Origin: CAVSQX01 sp963730225
GTDB taxonomy: Bacteria; Planctomycetota; Phycisphaerae; Tepidisphaerales; Tepidisphaeraceae
Direction: 5' to 3'
Assembly (NCBI GenBank): GCA_963730225.1
Contig: CAVSQX010000002.1
Span: 62,001-126,000, forward strand
Length of the DNA: 64,000 bases
Part shown: positions 18,760 to 26,875 of the stretch, in pieces
Numbering within the stretch: position 1 is the stretch's first letter
How the letters are laid out: the number at the start of each line of letters is the position of its first letter
Notes under the pieces: generated by a model
What the model was told of the DNA's origin: nothing
The model's input: the letters and a program-made list of their open reading frames with translations, nothing else
The model's database searches: none
Program-made: the position numbers and the translations under genes

Positions 18760-20840
18760 TCGTTTTCCTCCAGCGGCCGGCCGAGTGATTCGATTCCCCC
18801 GAACGATTGCCGCTCCCGTGGCCGAAACACTGGCTTCGCTTGCATTTTTTCCCACCCGGTTTGCCGCGGCCGCGCCGACTCCGTGCCCGTCGCCTTCAGT
18901 TCCTGCCGGCGGAGTTCCTTCGCCTGGCCATCCGTTGGCAGCGGCACGATCTGCATCGGCCTTTCCGGCGTCGGCGCGGGCTTCTCTACCGACGCCATCG
19001 CAAGCCGCTCTTCGGCGGTGAGCGTTTGGGTGAGGGAATGTTCCGCGACCCGCTTGACGGCGTTTTTGTATTCGGCGGTTTGCTTGGCGAGTCGCGCGGT
19101 GTGTTCCCGGCTCATCTTGTCCTGGCCGTGGAATCCGCCAACATCATTCAATTCGGCTTCGCACACGAATGACCAGTCCAGGCGGTGCACGCGAATTTTG
19201 CTTAAATCATGCGGATCGTATGCCACCAGAACAAGCGTTCGATCGGCCTTTTTTAACGCCTTGAACGGCCGCAGGGCTTCGTTCAAATAGCCGTAGTGCA
19301 GCGTCACGCCGTCCAGGGTGATCGAGATGCCGTTACGCCCGACGGCGACGGGCTTGTGCCATTGGGCCAGTAGAAGATCGAGCGATTTTTGCTCATGCTT
19401 CCGGCGGAATTTGCACCACTGAGCCATCGCGCTGTCCGGGCTGAGCGCGAATCCGTCATCAGAAACGTCGTACCGGGCGTGATCCGCGTCGGCGTTGTAG
19501 CCGCCGATGTGGTTTTTCATCCGCTCCTGAATAGTCTGAAACATCGGGACCAGCCGCGGATTCTCCAGCACTTCATTCAACCGCTCGGGTTTCGTGTCGC
19601 TGCCGTCACCGGTGTAGGTGTCAAATGTGCGGCAGAATTTCCCCAGCGTTCGGAACCATCGCTCCAAACGCGCTTTGCCGTTGGCGTTGAAGGGAATCGA
19701 AAAATGCGGCGTGATTTTCAGGGCGTTGAAGATTCCATGCGCCCGCGGCTCATCCAGGTCGCGGTTAAGCCGCTGCCGGCGCTGTTGCTTGGTTTGCCCG
19801 TGAAAGAGCCAGCAATCGTACGCTTTTCCGTTGTCGATCCAGGCATGCGCCGGGCCGCCGAAGTTGGCTTCATCCATCATCGCTTCCCGGAACGCGGCTA
19901 GAATCGCCCATGAATTGGGCGTCGGTGTGAGCGCCCACCCGCACACACGGCGCGTCCGCCAATCCATCCACGCGCTGAGCCAGGGCCGCAAAAGCCCCTG
20001 GCCGAATCGGCACACCAGATCAAGCTGTTTCTGATCGCCGACGTAACAATCTCCCGCCTCCCACCCATCCTCGCGCTGAGCGATGTACGGCGCGAGTTGC
20101 TGATCGTACTTTTTCGGCGTCCGGGTTCGCGCTTGCTCCTCGGGAGAGATTCGGCTGTTGAGCAAGCGGCGGCACGCTTTGTAGCTGCACCATCGCCAGC
20201 CGTTTCCTTCCGCTGTGTCGCGCACCGCTTCCCAGCATTCGTGAGCGTCGGGCAAGCGATCGTCGCAGAACAGATCGTGGAACGCGGCCCAAGCTTCATC
20301 GCTCCCCTCGTGCCGGCGGGCACCCCCGCGCGTGTCGATCAGGCTCACCAGGTCCGCCGGCCCGGCGTAGCGCTTGCCCCAATAATACAGCCCGCTGCGC
20401 GATAGGCTCAGGTCCGGGAAATCCCGCTTGAGCTGCGCGATCAGGCCGCGGATCGCCGATTCTAATTTCCCCGAGCCGTGCGCCCGCACTTGTCGCAATC
20501 GCTCCACGCAACATGCCCGCTGCCGGGCCAGGTCTTGCTGCTTGCCGCTGAACGCCGACAGGTCCGATTCGATGTCGCGCTCGATCTCGCCGCGCAGACG
20601 CGGATCGTAGGATCGATCGACAAACCACTGCTCGGCTCCGCCGCGCAGTGGCATTGTCAACACGGCCAGTCCTTTGAATCGCAAATCGGTCCGGCAAAGC
20701 CGGGTCAAATGATCGATGCTCATTCCCAGCAACCCGGCAGCGACGCTGGCCGCCACAAGCCGCTCGTATCGCTTCGACGACGCTGCCGTCGCCGGCATCG
20801 GCGGCACGAGTGCGGGGAGTTGGACGGCAGCCTGGCTCAC
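18756..20840 (-). CDS. MuA-like DDE transposase
   Basis: A 694-aa transposase. It has an N-terminal DNA-binding part, a helical DNA-binding region, an RNase H-like catalytic core and a C-terminal beta-barrel plus tail. The acidic triad can be placed at D269 (YVGDQKQLD), D336 (HAWIDNGKAYD) and E393 (KARLERWFRTLG), almost the numbering of phage Mu (D269, D336, E392). The C-terminal VEKPAPTPERP region could be the MuB/ClpX-contact tail. The ATG overlaps the preceding zinc-finger gene stop (ATGA), and its stop overlaps the MuB start. All catalytic residues are present, so it may be active. Confidence 0.92.
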   Translation of the reverse strand: MSQAAVQLPALVPPMPATAASSKRYERLVAASVAAGLLGMSIDHLTRLCRTDLRFKGLAVLTMPLRGGAEQWFVDRSYDPRLRGEIERDIESDLSAFSGKQQDLARQRACCVERLRQVRAHGSGKLESAIRGLIAQLKRDFPDLSLSRSGLYYWGKRYAGPADLVSLIDTRGGARRHEGSDEAWAAFHDLFCDDRLPDAHECWEAVRDTAEGNGWRWCSYKACRRLLNSRISPEEQARTRTPKKYDQQLAPYIAQREDGWEAGDCYVGDQKQLDLVCRFGQGLLRPWLSAWMDWRTRRVCGWALTPTPNSWAILAAFREAMMDEANFGGPAHAWIDNGKAYDCWLFHGQTKQQRRQRLNRDLDEPRAHGIFNALKITPHFSIPFNANGKARLERWFRTLGKFCRTFDTYTGDGSDTKPERLNEVLENPRLVPMFQTIQERMKNHIGGYNADADHARYDVSDDGFALSPDSAMAQWCKFRRKHEQKSLDLLLAQWHKPVAVGRNGISITLDGVTLHYGYLNEALRPFKALKKADRTLVLVAYDPHDLSKIRVHRLDWSFVCEAELNDVGGFHGQDKMSREHTARLAKQTAEYKNAVKRVAEHSLTQTLTAEERLAMASVEKPAPTPERPMQIVPLPTDGQAKELRRQELKATGTESARPRQTGWEKMQAKPVFRPRERQSFGGIESLGRPLEENE

Positions 20841-21391
20841 GCAAAAACCTCCGCGGGCATCGCTGCCACGTCGGCGCGATGAGAGGCCTTAAAATGCGAT
20901 TTGATGTCGCGCGGTTGCTTGCGCGTGGCCTGACAAAATCGGCAGACGATTCGCCCTGTGTTTTGCAATCGCTCGGCGTGGTTCATCAGCCAGCGGAGCC
21001 GCCGCTCGAATTCTTCATCGCTGATCGGTCCGGCGTCTTGCCTTGGCATGCGCGAAAGTAGGGTCGCCAGTCGGTCGCGCTCCCGTTGGGAGTTCCGTAG
21101 CGCGTTAACCAGCCGCGCCACCGTGCCGACCAGATCGCTGCCCGATGGTTCGATGCGTGCGGCGTCAAATGCGTGGCCGTTCGGGCAGCAAATTTTCCCC
21201 TTCTCATTGATTCGCTGCATCAGCAGTTCGGCCCCGATTCCAAACACCGCGCCGCATTCCAGGCAACTTTCGATTCGCAAAATGACGGACGATTCGATCA
21301 TGCCCGGAGGCAACACCAACGCCGGCGTTGCCGGCATTGCCGGCGGCTCGGCTGGGGGAGTGGCGGAAGTTGCGGCGTCTGCCAGCGTCAT
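20837..21391 (-). CDS. Phage early protein with zinc ribbon and C2H2-like zinc finger
   Basis: A 184-aa protein that begins at an ATG overlapping the previous stop (ATGA). After a Pro/Ala-rich N-terminus there is a cysteine cluster (C43-x2-C46 … C68, C69, H73) that looks like a zinc ribbon. Then comes a helical middle, then C150-x2-C153-x12-H166-x4-H171 (VCRFCQATRK … KSHFKASH), the classical C2H2 spacing. Probably a DNA- or RNA-binding accessory in transposition or early regulation. I do not recognise it as a known Mu protein; Mu Com is also a small zinc protein, but no direct similarity is visible. Confidence 0.65.
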   Translation of the reverse strand: MTLADAATSATPPAEPPAMPATPALVLPPGMIESSVILRIESCLECGAVFGIGAELLMQRINEKGKICCPNGHAFDAARIEPSGSDLVGTVARLVNALRNSQRERDRLATLLSRMPRQDAGPISDEEFERRLRWLMNHAERLQNTGRIVCRFCQATRKQPRDIKSHFKASHRADVAAMPAEVFA

Positions 21392-21612
21392 GATGCGACC
21401 GCCTCCGCGTGCTGGAGTCGATCGCCCCACACCGCTTCGGGAAACTCCCGCTCGAAATCGCCGAGGGTCATCGTGCCCGCATCGAACCATTTCACGCGGC
21501 CCATCGGGCCGACCGACAGCTTGACGATCTGCCAGTCGGAGTGCCGACCGGCTCGGAGCCAGTAAAAGCCAGGATGCACTGGCGTTGCGGCCTGTTTGTT
21601 TCCGACGCTCAT
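21388..21612 (-). CDS. Small phage early protein
   Basis: A 74-aa protein (MSVGNKQAATPVHPGFYWLR …). It contains a GFYWLRAG–DWQIVKL–VKWFDAGTM pattern that suggests a small beta-rich fold. ATGA overlaps at both ends with neighbouring genes support that it is translated as part of the leftward early operon. Family unknown. Confidence 0.6.
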   Translation of the reverse strand: MSVGNKQAATPVHPGFYWLRAGRHSDWQIVKLSVGPMGRVKWFDAGTMTLGDFEREFPEAVWGDRLQHAEAVAS

Positions 21613-21848
21613 CGACGGTTCCCCCTGCGCCGCATGTCCTTGATCCGCTCCCGTTTTTCGGCGATCCGATGTTCCTCGATCGCGCGATCCACTTCGTCCC
21701 GCGGGTCTTCAAATCGCTGTTGATTAGCGGGGGCAGGCGCAGTGGCCGGCGGAGCCGGCAGTTGCTGCGGAGCGGCGGTTGCGGACGGCGGCGCGGCATC
21801 GGCCGGAGCGTCACTTGAATCCGAAGTGTTAGTTGCGTCTTGTCGCAT
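21609..21848 (-). CDS. Small phage early protein, disordered N-terminus and basic helix
   Basis: A 79-aa protein. The first 45 residues are Ala/Pro/Ser-rich, the rest is a highly charged helix (DRAIEEHRIAEKRERIKDMR) ending RRGNRR. Overlaps the next gene start by ATGA. Family unknown. It follows a candidate attenuator hairpin. Confidence 0.5.
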   Translation of the reverse strand: MRQDATNTSDSSDAPADAAPPSATAAPQQLPAPPATAPAPANQQRFEDPRDEVDRAIEEHRIAEKRERIKDMRRRGNRR

Positions 21849-21865
21849 TACGCTGATTCACCCTA

Positions 21866-21900
21866 AAACCCGGCCGCACTTTTCAGCACCGGCTGGACTG
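21866..21900 (-). terminator. Candidate attenuator/terminator inside the early arm
   Basis: On the minus strand CAGCCGGTGCT, loop GAAA, AGTGCGGCCGG, then GTTTTAG. The stem is imperfect. It resembles the perfect hairpin at 22460-22487 in its loop and T-run, and lies between two early genes. Confidence 0.4.
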
Positions 21901-21907
21901 ATTGTTC

Positions 21908-22306
21908 TCATGCAATGGCCGGCTGTTCGGATGCTGACTCCACTTCCTTTTTTGGGGGAAGAATGCCGTGCTTGTCGGAGTCGAAATATTCGCCCGTCAA
22001 GATCGAAGCGCGTCGCTCCTCCCGTTCCTCCAAGGCGGCCCAGACATTTTCATCTATCTGCTCGGCCAGCCATTTGGCAATCCGGGCATCGCCGTCGCTC
22101 ATCCGATCCACGAACGCTTGCCGCGACGCAGAGTCGTTGACCGTCAACAGTCCGACCTCCTCCGTCAGGGCCTGATGGGCAAACCGCTCGCGCATTCCTG
22201 CGACTCGCGGCGGAGCGTCAAGCTCCACCGAGGTCCGTCCGCGTAAGTCCATGTCCCGGCGGATGGCCCACAGGAAAATAAGTTCGTCCTTGAATCTCGT
22301 GTGCAT
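21908..22306 (-). CDS. Hypothetical phage early protein
   Basis: A 132-aa acidic, helical protein (MHTRFKDELIFLWAIRRDMD … DARIAKWLAEQIDENVWAAL … EQPAIA). Start preceded by AAGGGA. It is the first gene of the early operon after the Cro-like gene and its terminator. No family recognised; the position matches where Mu-like phages keep small host-takeover or Gam/Kil-type genes, but no such similarity is visible. Confidence 0.5.
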   Translation of the reverse strand: MHTRFKDELIFLWAIRRDMDLRGRTSVELDAPPRVAGMRERFAHQALTEEVGLLTVNDSASRQAFVDRMSDGDARIAKWLAEQIDENVWAALEEREERRASILTGEYFDSDKHGILPPKKEVESASEQPAIA

Positions 22307-22459
22307 AGCGTCCCTTTCTGCGAGTGTTTTGCTCGCGGTTGAAGTTGCTCGGCTGACGACGTGGGACGGGAGGGAACTGATCGCGCTGCCGCAAAGCTTG
22401 ACTTTTCGGCCGGACCGTCGGAGTTTTTTCGCCTGCCACCATGTCGTTTCTTCTTAAAA

Positions 22460-22487
22460 GCCGCCGGCACTTTTCAGTGCCGGCGGC
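22460..22487 (-). terminator. Perfect hairpin terminator after the Cro-like gene
   Basis: Stem of 12 perfect pairs (GCCGCCGGCACT / AGTGCCGGCGGC) with a GAAA loop on the minus strand, followed by TTTTAAG. It lies about 45 bases past the Cro-like stop, before the rest of the early operon. It could force a second promoter or an antitermination step. Confidence 0.7.
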
Positions 22488-22500
22488 CTGCGTTTGACAC

Positions 22501-22517
22501 GATCCGCTGGACGGATC
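22501..22517. promoter_or_regulatory. Palindrome GATCCG-N5-CGGATC, possible operator
   Basis: A 6+6 inverted repeat directly after a plus-strand TTGACA (22494-22499), between the terminator hairpin and the Cro-like stop codon. Could be a protein-binding site or part of a weak promoter. No matching gene start is evident on the plus strand. Confidence 0.3.
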
Positions 22518-22532
22518 GCATCTTAAAAATCA

Positions 22533-22784
22533 TCACGCGGCTGACGATCCGACCAACTCTTCTCGCGCCACCGACCTAGCCGGCGGCCATTTCTTTGAAG
22601 GGTCGAGCAGCCAGCCGATGTCCACATCAAGCACCTTCGCAAGCGAGATCGCGGTCGAAATGGAAATGTCGGACTCCCCCCTCAAAATGCGTCCCAAGGT
22701 AGCGCGGCCCAATCCGGCCGCCTTCGAGACGGCTGCCAAATTCGAGAATCTCGTAAGCCGAACAAGCTTCTTGTGCGTCGTCAT
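22533..22784 (-). CDS. Cro/Ner-like XRE-family regulator
   Basis: An 83-aa helix-turn-helix protein (LAAVSKAAGLGRATLGRILR … DISISTAISLAKVLDVDIGW), the XRE/Cro-C1 fold. Start ATG preceded by GGAG. It is divergent from the repressor gene and is the first gene of the leftward early arm, the position of ner in Mu. A strong promoter with candidate operators lies just upstream. Probable role: early-promoter control and lysogeny switch. Confidence 0.8.
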   Translation of the reverse strand: MTTHKKLVRLTRFSNLAAVSKAAGLGRATLGRILRGESDISISTAISLAKVLDVDIGWLLDPSKKWPPARSVAREELVGSSAA

Positions 22785-22799
22785 CGTGCGCTCCAGAGT

Positions 22800-22839
22800 T
22801 GCAATTGAACTCTTAACGCATCATATTCGATGCAATTGA
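22800..22839. promoter_or_regulatory. Paired operators in the lysogeny-switch region
   Basis: TGCAATTGA occurs at 22800-22808 and 22831-22839, exactly 31 bases apart (three helical turns). Each is centred on the palindrome CAATTG. One copy lies within the promoter spacer of the Cro-like gene, the other just downstream of its -10. Confidence 0.55.
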
Positions 22840-22848
22840 GCACGTCAA
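22820..22848 (-). promoter_or_regulatory. Promoter of the leftward early arm (Cro-like gene)
   Basis: Minus strand: -35 TTGACG (22848-22843), 17-base spacer, -10 TATGAT (22825-22820). Near-consensus sigma-70 promoter about 36 bases before the Cro-like start, overlapping the CAATTG operator. Confidence 0.7.
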
Positions 22849-22914
22849 CAACTCGATCCTGAATTTCTTATGCGCAATTATGGATTTGCATTCCCTCCAC
22901 GTTATTCTGAATGA

Positions 22915-23585
22915 ATGACGTTCGGAGAGAAACTGGCCAAGCTGACGATCGGCATGAACCGAGCGGCCGTCGCCCGCAAGGCCGGCCTGCCGCCCAGCGT
23001 CGTGAGCAACTACGTCAACAGGAACTCCGAGCCTATGGCGTCGGCCGCGATGAAACTTGCGCGGCGCTCGGAATCTCAGTTGAATGGATGATAGATGACA
23101 CCCAGGGGATGCCGCCAGTCGCCGCAGCGCCAGCGGCATCGCTATCAACGGAGGATTTGGCCGCTGAACTCGGAAGCCGAATGCGCGCCTTCGCCATCCT
23201 CTTCATGTCGAAATTGGTATCTGCAAGGAAAACTGATTGGGTGGCTGTTGCCAAGCAGCTTCTCGATCTTGAACCGGATGATCCGCTGCCAAGAAAGCTC
23301 GCAAGCGCTGTGAGCCTCGCGGCCCAACTCGATGTGGTCGAGGATGAGATTAAAAGATACAGCCCCCACGCGCTAATTGGGGACAATCCTCCGAAGGAAA
23401 TCGGCACTTCCCCCGATGATGAATTTTCGCTCATTGAGCTTTTCTTGGAAGTCATGCGCACTCACTCCTTCCCCGGATTCGTAGAAGCGCAAGCGCTCTC
23501 GTCGCTATGGCGCAGTGCCCGGGAAATGGAGGCCCGCCCGGTTTACGGAAGCGGTCGCGGAAACGAAGAAAGCCGTGCGGGATGA
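22915..23585 (+). CDS. Phage repressor-like XRE protein (frame break)
   Basis: Starts MTFGEKLAKLTIGMNRAAVA, with the HTH helix RKAGLPPSVVSNYVNRN and MASAAMKLAR. Near 23055 one missing base shifts the frame; the continuation is ALGISVEWMIDDTQGMPPV, the expected end of an XRE domain. Joined length is about 223 aa, with a helical C-terminal domain (no S24 peptidase motif seen). Divergent from the Cro-like gene, as c is from ner in Mu. Likely maintains lysogeny through the shared operator region. Confidence 0.72.
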
Positions 23586-23778
23586 GCTTGAGAAGGTGGC
23601 TGCGCAGCCACGGGAAACGGAGGAGAGGGGGAAAAATACTATCGTTCGATTGAAGCCTTGACGGCGGCGGCGCGCTTGATACGATTGCCACCGCGTTTGA
23701 CACGTCCCAGCCGTTTGTAGGTTCAAGCGGCGATCCACGGAAAAACAGATCGCATCCGTTCCGCAGTGCGAGCAACGG

Positions 23779-24965
23779 ATGTTAGCACCCGCTTTTCCTT
23801 CATCCCGCCAACGCGCCCTCCGCGACCTCGCCCATCGTGGTGAAGTTTCCAAAAGTTGGAAACACCCTACGATTTCCAACGATCAAATCATCGCCCTCAT
23901 GCACCGGATCAAGCACGATGGCGATGGATCCGCCTGCCGCAAGCTCGTCGAGCAATTCTTGTGGCTCGTGGTCTCGCGCGCCGAAACCCTCAAGCGCCAC
24001 AGCCCCGGATTCTTCAGCGACGATCTGGACGCGATGGTTTCCGATGGCATGACCGTGCTTCACCAGCGGGCCAGGGCAGCCGATCCAAAATTCGGCCTCG
24101 AAGGTTTTATTTTCAACGCTCGACGCGCCATCGACGAAGCGATCCGCCGCGCAGCCTTCGCACGCCGACCCGGCGGCCTGACGTTAAACCTCGCCGTGGC
24201 GGCCGTCAAAACAGCCGTCGCCGACTTTTTCACACTCCACGGGCGGCGTCCCACCGAACACGAATTGGCGACGATCCTCCGCCCGCTCGGCAAAGACTTC
24301 GCCGCTTACGCAAGCGTCGCCACCCTCGCCACCCTCGCTACCCGCACAACCGCATCGCTCGATTCCGCTTTTTCCGACGGCGATGATCGGTCGCTGGGCG
24401 ATTTTGTCGCCGACAAGATTCATCATCCAACCGAGCGGATGGAGCAAAAAGAATTGATCCGCATTGCGATGCGTGGACTGGAGCCGATCGAAAAGAAAAT
24501 TCTGTCGGCGATGCTCAAAGGCATGGCCCAGATCGAAATCGCCGAACAGATGGGAACGTCCAGACAGCGGATCGGCCAGCGGGTCAACTTGATACTCTAC
24601 AAGTTGCAGCGCAACGTTGACCTGGCCGAATATCTGGGCGTCGAGCCGTTGCCGATGCCCGATCGAGTGCCCTACCGCAATTGTTTTGTGAAACCCGCCG
24701 GCGCTGGCGGCGCGACTGCGATCCGCGGCACGGCCACGATAGCCAATCGTTGGCCGTCGGGCACCGCGACGGCCGCGGCCGCGACCAATCGAATCGGCCG
24801 GCCGGCATCGCATCCACAAGTGCGTCCACGAATGATGACAGTGTTGCGGTTGCATCAGGCGAGAGCGGCGGCGTCGTCGAATCCGCCGCCGTTCTTTTAC
24901 CTGCACACGATTCGCAACCGTTCACCGACGGCACGCCCAGCGATGAAAGGGCCTCCGATGAATAA
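23779..24965 (+). CDS. Phage-encoded sigma-70-family factor (probable 3' frame break)
   Basis: Group-3-like sigma factor. Region 2-like helices at about 51-125 (FSDDLDAMVSDGMTVLHQRA … FIFNARRAIDEAIRR), a region 3-like helix (FTLHGRRPTEHELATIL) and a clear region 4 (LEPIEKKILSAMLKGMAQIE … MGTSRQRIGQRVNLILYKLQ). It should redirect host RNA polymerase, most simply to the rightward genes that follow. The frame is open to 25104, but that would cross a strong terminator at 25051-25084. The other frame ends 24965 with a plausible acidic tail (FTDGTPSDERASDE), so I infer one missing base near 24800. Confidence 0.72.
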
Positions 24966-25050
24966 GTCGATCGTCGCGTCGTCGCGCGGCCTCTTCCAAG
25001 TTTCGCATTTTCGAGATCGGCGTTTGTCCATGTCGCCGATGCTTTTTCCA

Positions 25051-25084
25051 GGGCGGCGCTGGTCCGCCAGCGCCGTCCCTTTTT
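25051..25084 (+). terminator. Rho-independent terminator after the sigma gene
   Basis: GGG-CGGCGCTGG, loop TCCG, CCAGCGCCG-T-CCC, then TTTTT. Nine perfect core pairs plus three more. It separates the sigma gene from the following tail-side genes. Confidence 0.75.
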
Positions 25085-25100
25085 CACAATCAACTTGGAG

Positions 25101-25536
25101 ATGACCGTGGGCCACGCTTTGAAACAAGTTCTCCGCGACCGATTCATAGCCACGGCCGAAGGTCCGGCCGCGGGCGAGTCGTCCATCTCAAGCCCAGTCG
25201 TCGGCGGCCAGTTTGCCAATATTATTCCCGACGTGATCGCTTTCGTTGAAGTCGGGGCGCTCGACGCGGAGCAATTGCCCAAGGGCGAATCTGTTTCTTT
25301 CGTGCTGCTGGAAGGCGGCGATCAACAGTTCCGTGAAACCAATAGCGAGACGCCGATGGGCACCATCACGGGAAACGCCGACGGCGGATCGCCGGGCGTT
25401 CTTTTCGCCGCGCACCCAAGTTCAGGGGCGGATCGTTTTTCGGCCTGCGGATCACGGCGTCGCGCGGCGCAGCGTCGAGTTCACCGATTTTGTTTTGCAA
25501 TTCGCCGCCACTGGGACGGCTGGCCCGCAGGGATAA
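25101..25536 (+). CDS. Phage structural-arm protein of unknown role (frame break)
   Basis: ATG preceded by TTGGAG. About 144 aa: MTVGHALKQVLRDRFIATAE … GGQFANIIPDVIAFVEVGAL … FVLLEGGDQQFRE. Near 25417 one extra base changes frame; the sequence continues QGRIVFRPADHGVARRSVEF-TDFVLQFAATG. A compact beta-rich protein is likely. Its place upstream of tail genes suggests a virion or tail component, which is inference. Confidence 0.5.
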
Positions 25537-25565
25537 CTACCACCGACGAAAGGAAAGGATCGACA

Positions 25566-26036
25566 ATGAGTTTATCCGAGCAACTGCACTACAAATCGCT
25601 GGCCGATCAGAAGGCCAAGGCCGATCAGCAACTGGCGGCCTGGCCCAGATACTTCAAGCTCGTGAAGAAATCTCACTTGACCGACGCGGAGCTTGCCGAG
25701 CTTCAATCACTGGCCGCGACCGTCGGAAAATCTCCCGCCGACGTGGACAACGATGTGGCCATTGTGGAGAAAGCCGATGAGCTGCGCAGCGAACCCGAGC
25801 CGCCTGATCTTAGCGCCGCCATCGCGGCGGCCTCCGAGGAGTACAATCGACTGGCCGCGGCGCGGCAAGGAGTAATCCGCATGGCCCACCAGCGCGTGTA
25901 CGTAGCGAGAAAGAAGCTGGAAAAATTGCAGGATGACCATCGCACGCAAGGGCCAAGCCCGGAATCGAAAATCAGGGAACTGCATTTGCAATATCCGGAA
26001 CTGGTGGATGCGCCAGACGACAAAGGCGGACCATGA
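25566..26036 (+). CDS. Phage helical/coiled-coil protein
   Basis: A 156-aa protein with a good RBS (AGGAAAGG). Mostly helical with heptad-like stretches (EYNRLAAARQGVIRMAHQRV, YVARKKLEKLQDD). Its stop overlaps the next start (ATGA). No family recognised; a tail-associated or scaffolding role is possible. Confidence 0.55.
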   Translation: MSLSEQLHYKSLADQKAKADQQLAAWPRYFKLVKKSHLTDAELAELQSLAATVGKSPADVDNDVAIVEKADELRSEPEPPDLSAAIAAASEEYNRLAAARQGVIRMAHQRVYVARKKLEKLQDDHRTQGPSPESKIRELHLQYPELVDAPDDKGGP

Positions 26037-26248
26037 GCGAAAGCGGACCGCCGATGGAAGTCAGAGCTGAGCGCGCGATCGAGCAATCGAAGCGGTGGGC
26101 CAAGGCGGCCGATGCTCAGCAGGTTTCTCAGCCTCGGGCCGAAGGATTGTTGGTCGATGCCTCCAAAATGTTTCCCTCTCTGACGCCGGGAGAGGCTGAC
26201 TTCGCACAGTCGTTGCAAATGCCTGATCGGCCTTCGGGCAAGAAATAG
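26033..26248 (+). CDS. Small phage protein
   Basis: A 71-aa charged protein (MSESGPPMEVRAERAIEQSK … FPSLTPGEADFAQSLQMPDR). Overlaps the upstream gene by ATGA. Family unknown. Confidence 0.5.
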   Translation: MSESGPPMEVRAERAIEQSKRWAKAADAQQVSQPRAEGLLVDASKMFPSLTPGEADFAQSLQMPDRPSGKK

Positions 26249-26258
26249 GAATGACACA

Positions 26259-26471
26259 ATGTTGATCGATCTCGAAACAGGCGAACTTGGCTTTGGCGGC
26301 ACAACGGAAGATCAGCAAGCTGCTCAAGCGGGAATATCAGATCAGGAGATGGCCGACGAGACGGCCAAGTTCAAGGCCAGAAATCTCGATGACGGCCAGG
26401 CAGAGCACGCGGCCAGATCATCGCTCTTGACGCGCAAGATGATCGAGCGGGAGAAAAAAGCTGGGCGATGA
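26259..26471 (+). CDS. Small phage protein
   Basis: A 70-aa protein (MLIDLETGELGFGGTTEDQQ … SSLLTRKMIEREKKAGR). Overlaps the next start by ATGA. Family unknown. It continues the tightly packed rightward phage operon. Confidence 0.5.
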   Translation: MLIDLETGELGFGGTTEDQQAAQAGISDQEMADETAKFKARNLDDGQAEHAARSSLLTRKMIEREKKAGR

Positions 26472-26869
26472 AGCTCGACGTAGACTCCATCATCGATCGC
26501 AACGTTCCGTGGGAATTCATCGTCGTGATCGGCGGTGTGGAACTGGCCACGCGCCGTCCGACGGCCGCGGAGATTTCCGAACTGGCGGGATTCGATACGA
26601 TCGACCGATTGCGAATTCGTGAGTTGCTCGGCAGCTTTTTTATGGACCCGGCGGCCGCGTGCACCAACGGCTGGAGTTTGGCGCAAATACTATGCTTCGC
26701 CATGGGGGTTGCCCAACACTGGATCAACGGACAATTCCGCACGTCTCAGGTCGCTGGACTTATAGAAGAGACGCAAGCCGCCGTTCACGCCGCCGCTACT
26801 CCGCCTGCCGCCCGGCAAGATTCACCGCCGCAGAGCATTATCGCGTCGGGAAGTTGCAAATTGAATTGA
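26468..26869 (+). CDS. Possible tail assembly chaperone-like phage protein
   Basis: A 133-aa protein: MKLDVDSIIDRNVPWEFIVV-IGGVELATRRPTAAEISELA, then a hydrophobic WSLAQILCFAMGVAQHWING and an Ala-rich tail. The start of the protein (a small beta element followed by PTAAEISEL) and its place directly before the tape measure fit tail assembly chaperones. That is a positional inference; no sequence family is confirmed. Confidence 0.45.
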   Translation: MKLDVDSIIDRNVPWEFIVVIGGVELATRRPTAAEISELAGFDTIDRLRIRELLGSFFMDPAAACTNGWSLAQILCFAMGVAQHWINGQFRTSQVAGLIEETQAAVHAAATPPAARQDSPPQSIIASGSCKLN

Positions 26870-26875
26870 GGAAAA

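Noticed and set aside
22165..22470. 101-aa minus-strand frame over the early-arm leader
   Set aside because: Overlaps the better-supported 132-aa gene in another frame and crosses the terminator hairpin.
24966..25104. In-frame extension of the sigma factor to 25104
   Set aside because: Although its stop overlaps the next ATG, it would translate through a strong terminator and its text looks out of frame.
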